A stretch of 36,004 nt of DNA from a virus. The position numbers and the translations under genes were made by a program. Each line of letters begins with the position of its first letter. Position 1 is the first letter of the stretch. Below are positions 35,900 through 36,004 of this stretch, piece after piece. The DNA lies in IMG/VR virus record IMGVR_UViG_3300010885_022663, positions 1-36,004 of that record; one strand, given 5' to 3'. A model generated the notes under the pieces. The model ran no database searches. It was not told where the DNA came from and worked only from the letters and a program-made list of their open reading frames with translations.

Positions 35900-36004
35900 T
35901 CACACCCAACGGTTTCCGACAGGTTCGATGGTCCGACCGTCAAGGGCGGCCTGGTGAACCATCTGCTGCTGACGCTGCCTGATGGTGTCACCATGAAACT
36001 CTTC
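35900..36004 (-). CDS. 3' end of an upstream late gene (partial)
   Basis: A frame open from the right edge to a TGA at 35902-35900 encodes a 34-residue C-terminus (HGDTIRQRQQQMVHQAALDG ... VGNRWV). Codon use and the 4-nt spacing to the next gene suggest a real gene end. Upstream of portal one would expect the terminase large subunit, but the fragment is too short to tell. Confidence 0.5.
   Translation of the reverse strand, partial: EEFHGDTIRQRQQQMVHQAALDGRTIEPVGNRWV

Noticed and set aside
35896-35994. Longer start (35994) for the one-TM protein
   Set aside because: It would overlap almost entirely the C-terminal end of the upstream gene; ATG 35895 follows that stop by 4 nt.
1-36004. tRNA genes
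   Set aside because: No cloverleaf with a T-arm and CCA-type acceptor was recognised on either strand by eye; a tRNAscan run would settle it.

Overview
The window looks like part of a temperate, short-tailed (podovirus-type) phage genome, probably infecting a high-GC actinobacterial-type host. Support for this: a GC-rich sequence with frequent GTG starts and 1-4 nt stop/start overlaps, a tyrosine integrase, a Cas4-like exonuclease plus DnaB-like ATPase plus archaeo-eukaryotic-type primase module, and a portal-scaffold-capsid-adaptor-hub-fibre-internal protein block with no tape measure, sheath or tail-tube genes. The host itself cannot be named from the sequence. No ribosomal, tRNA or other cellular genes were seen.

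Layout. Positions 1-412 hold no convincing gene but contain short repeats. From 418 to 6.9 kb on the plus strand lies an early region of small, mostly unrecognised proteins, including a DUF932 protein, a GP88-like cysteine protein, a Cys-rich zinc-finger-like protein and membrane microproteins. At 7.2-8.15 kb is the integrase, with strong dyads before and after it. At 8.4 kb is a protein with a C-terminal helix-turn-helix-like segment. From 8.9 to 13.0 kb is the replication/recombination module: Cas4-like exonuclease, DnaB/RecA-type ATPase, AEP primase and RusA-type resolvase. From 13.0 to 16.75 kb is a tightly overlapped run: a possible PD-(D/E)XK protein, a sigma-region-4-like protein, a secreted lytic transglycosylase, a zinc ribbon, a DUF1599-type protein, a tandem pair of paralogues and an HNH endonuclease. 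The HNH stop codon meets the end of the convergent late operon at a 14-bp hairpin at 16754-16785.

All genes from 16.75 kb to the right edge are on the minus strand and form the late block. In transcription order these are: the 3' end of an unidentified gene at the window edge, a one-TM protein, a two-TM holin-like protein, portal, scaffold, major capsid protein followed by a terminator, a small Cys protein, head-tail adaptor, hub/nozzle-like protein, two fibre-like proteins, three internal (ejection-type) proteins including one of 2160 residues, and an M15 endolysin.

The most striking non-coding signal is a family of near-identical 16-bp palindromes, consensus ATTATCG(AC/GT)CGATAAT. Eight are exact and three or four are degenerate. 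All are intergenic, all lie in the left 10.5 kb, and seven start within 11 nt of the upstream stop codon. At least five are followed by a strong hairpin before the next ribosome binding site. This looks like a dispersed operator network controlling the early genes. The helix-turn-helix-like protein encoded at 8382, itself behind one of these sites, is the best candidate in the window for the binding protein, but that link is inference.
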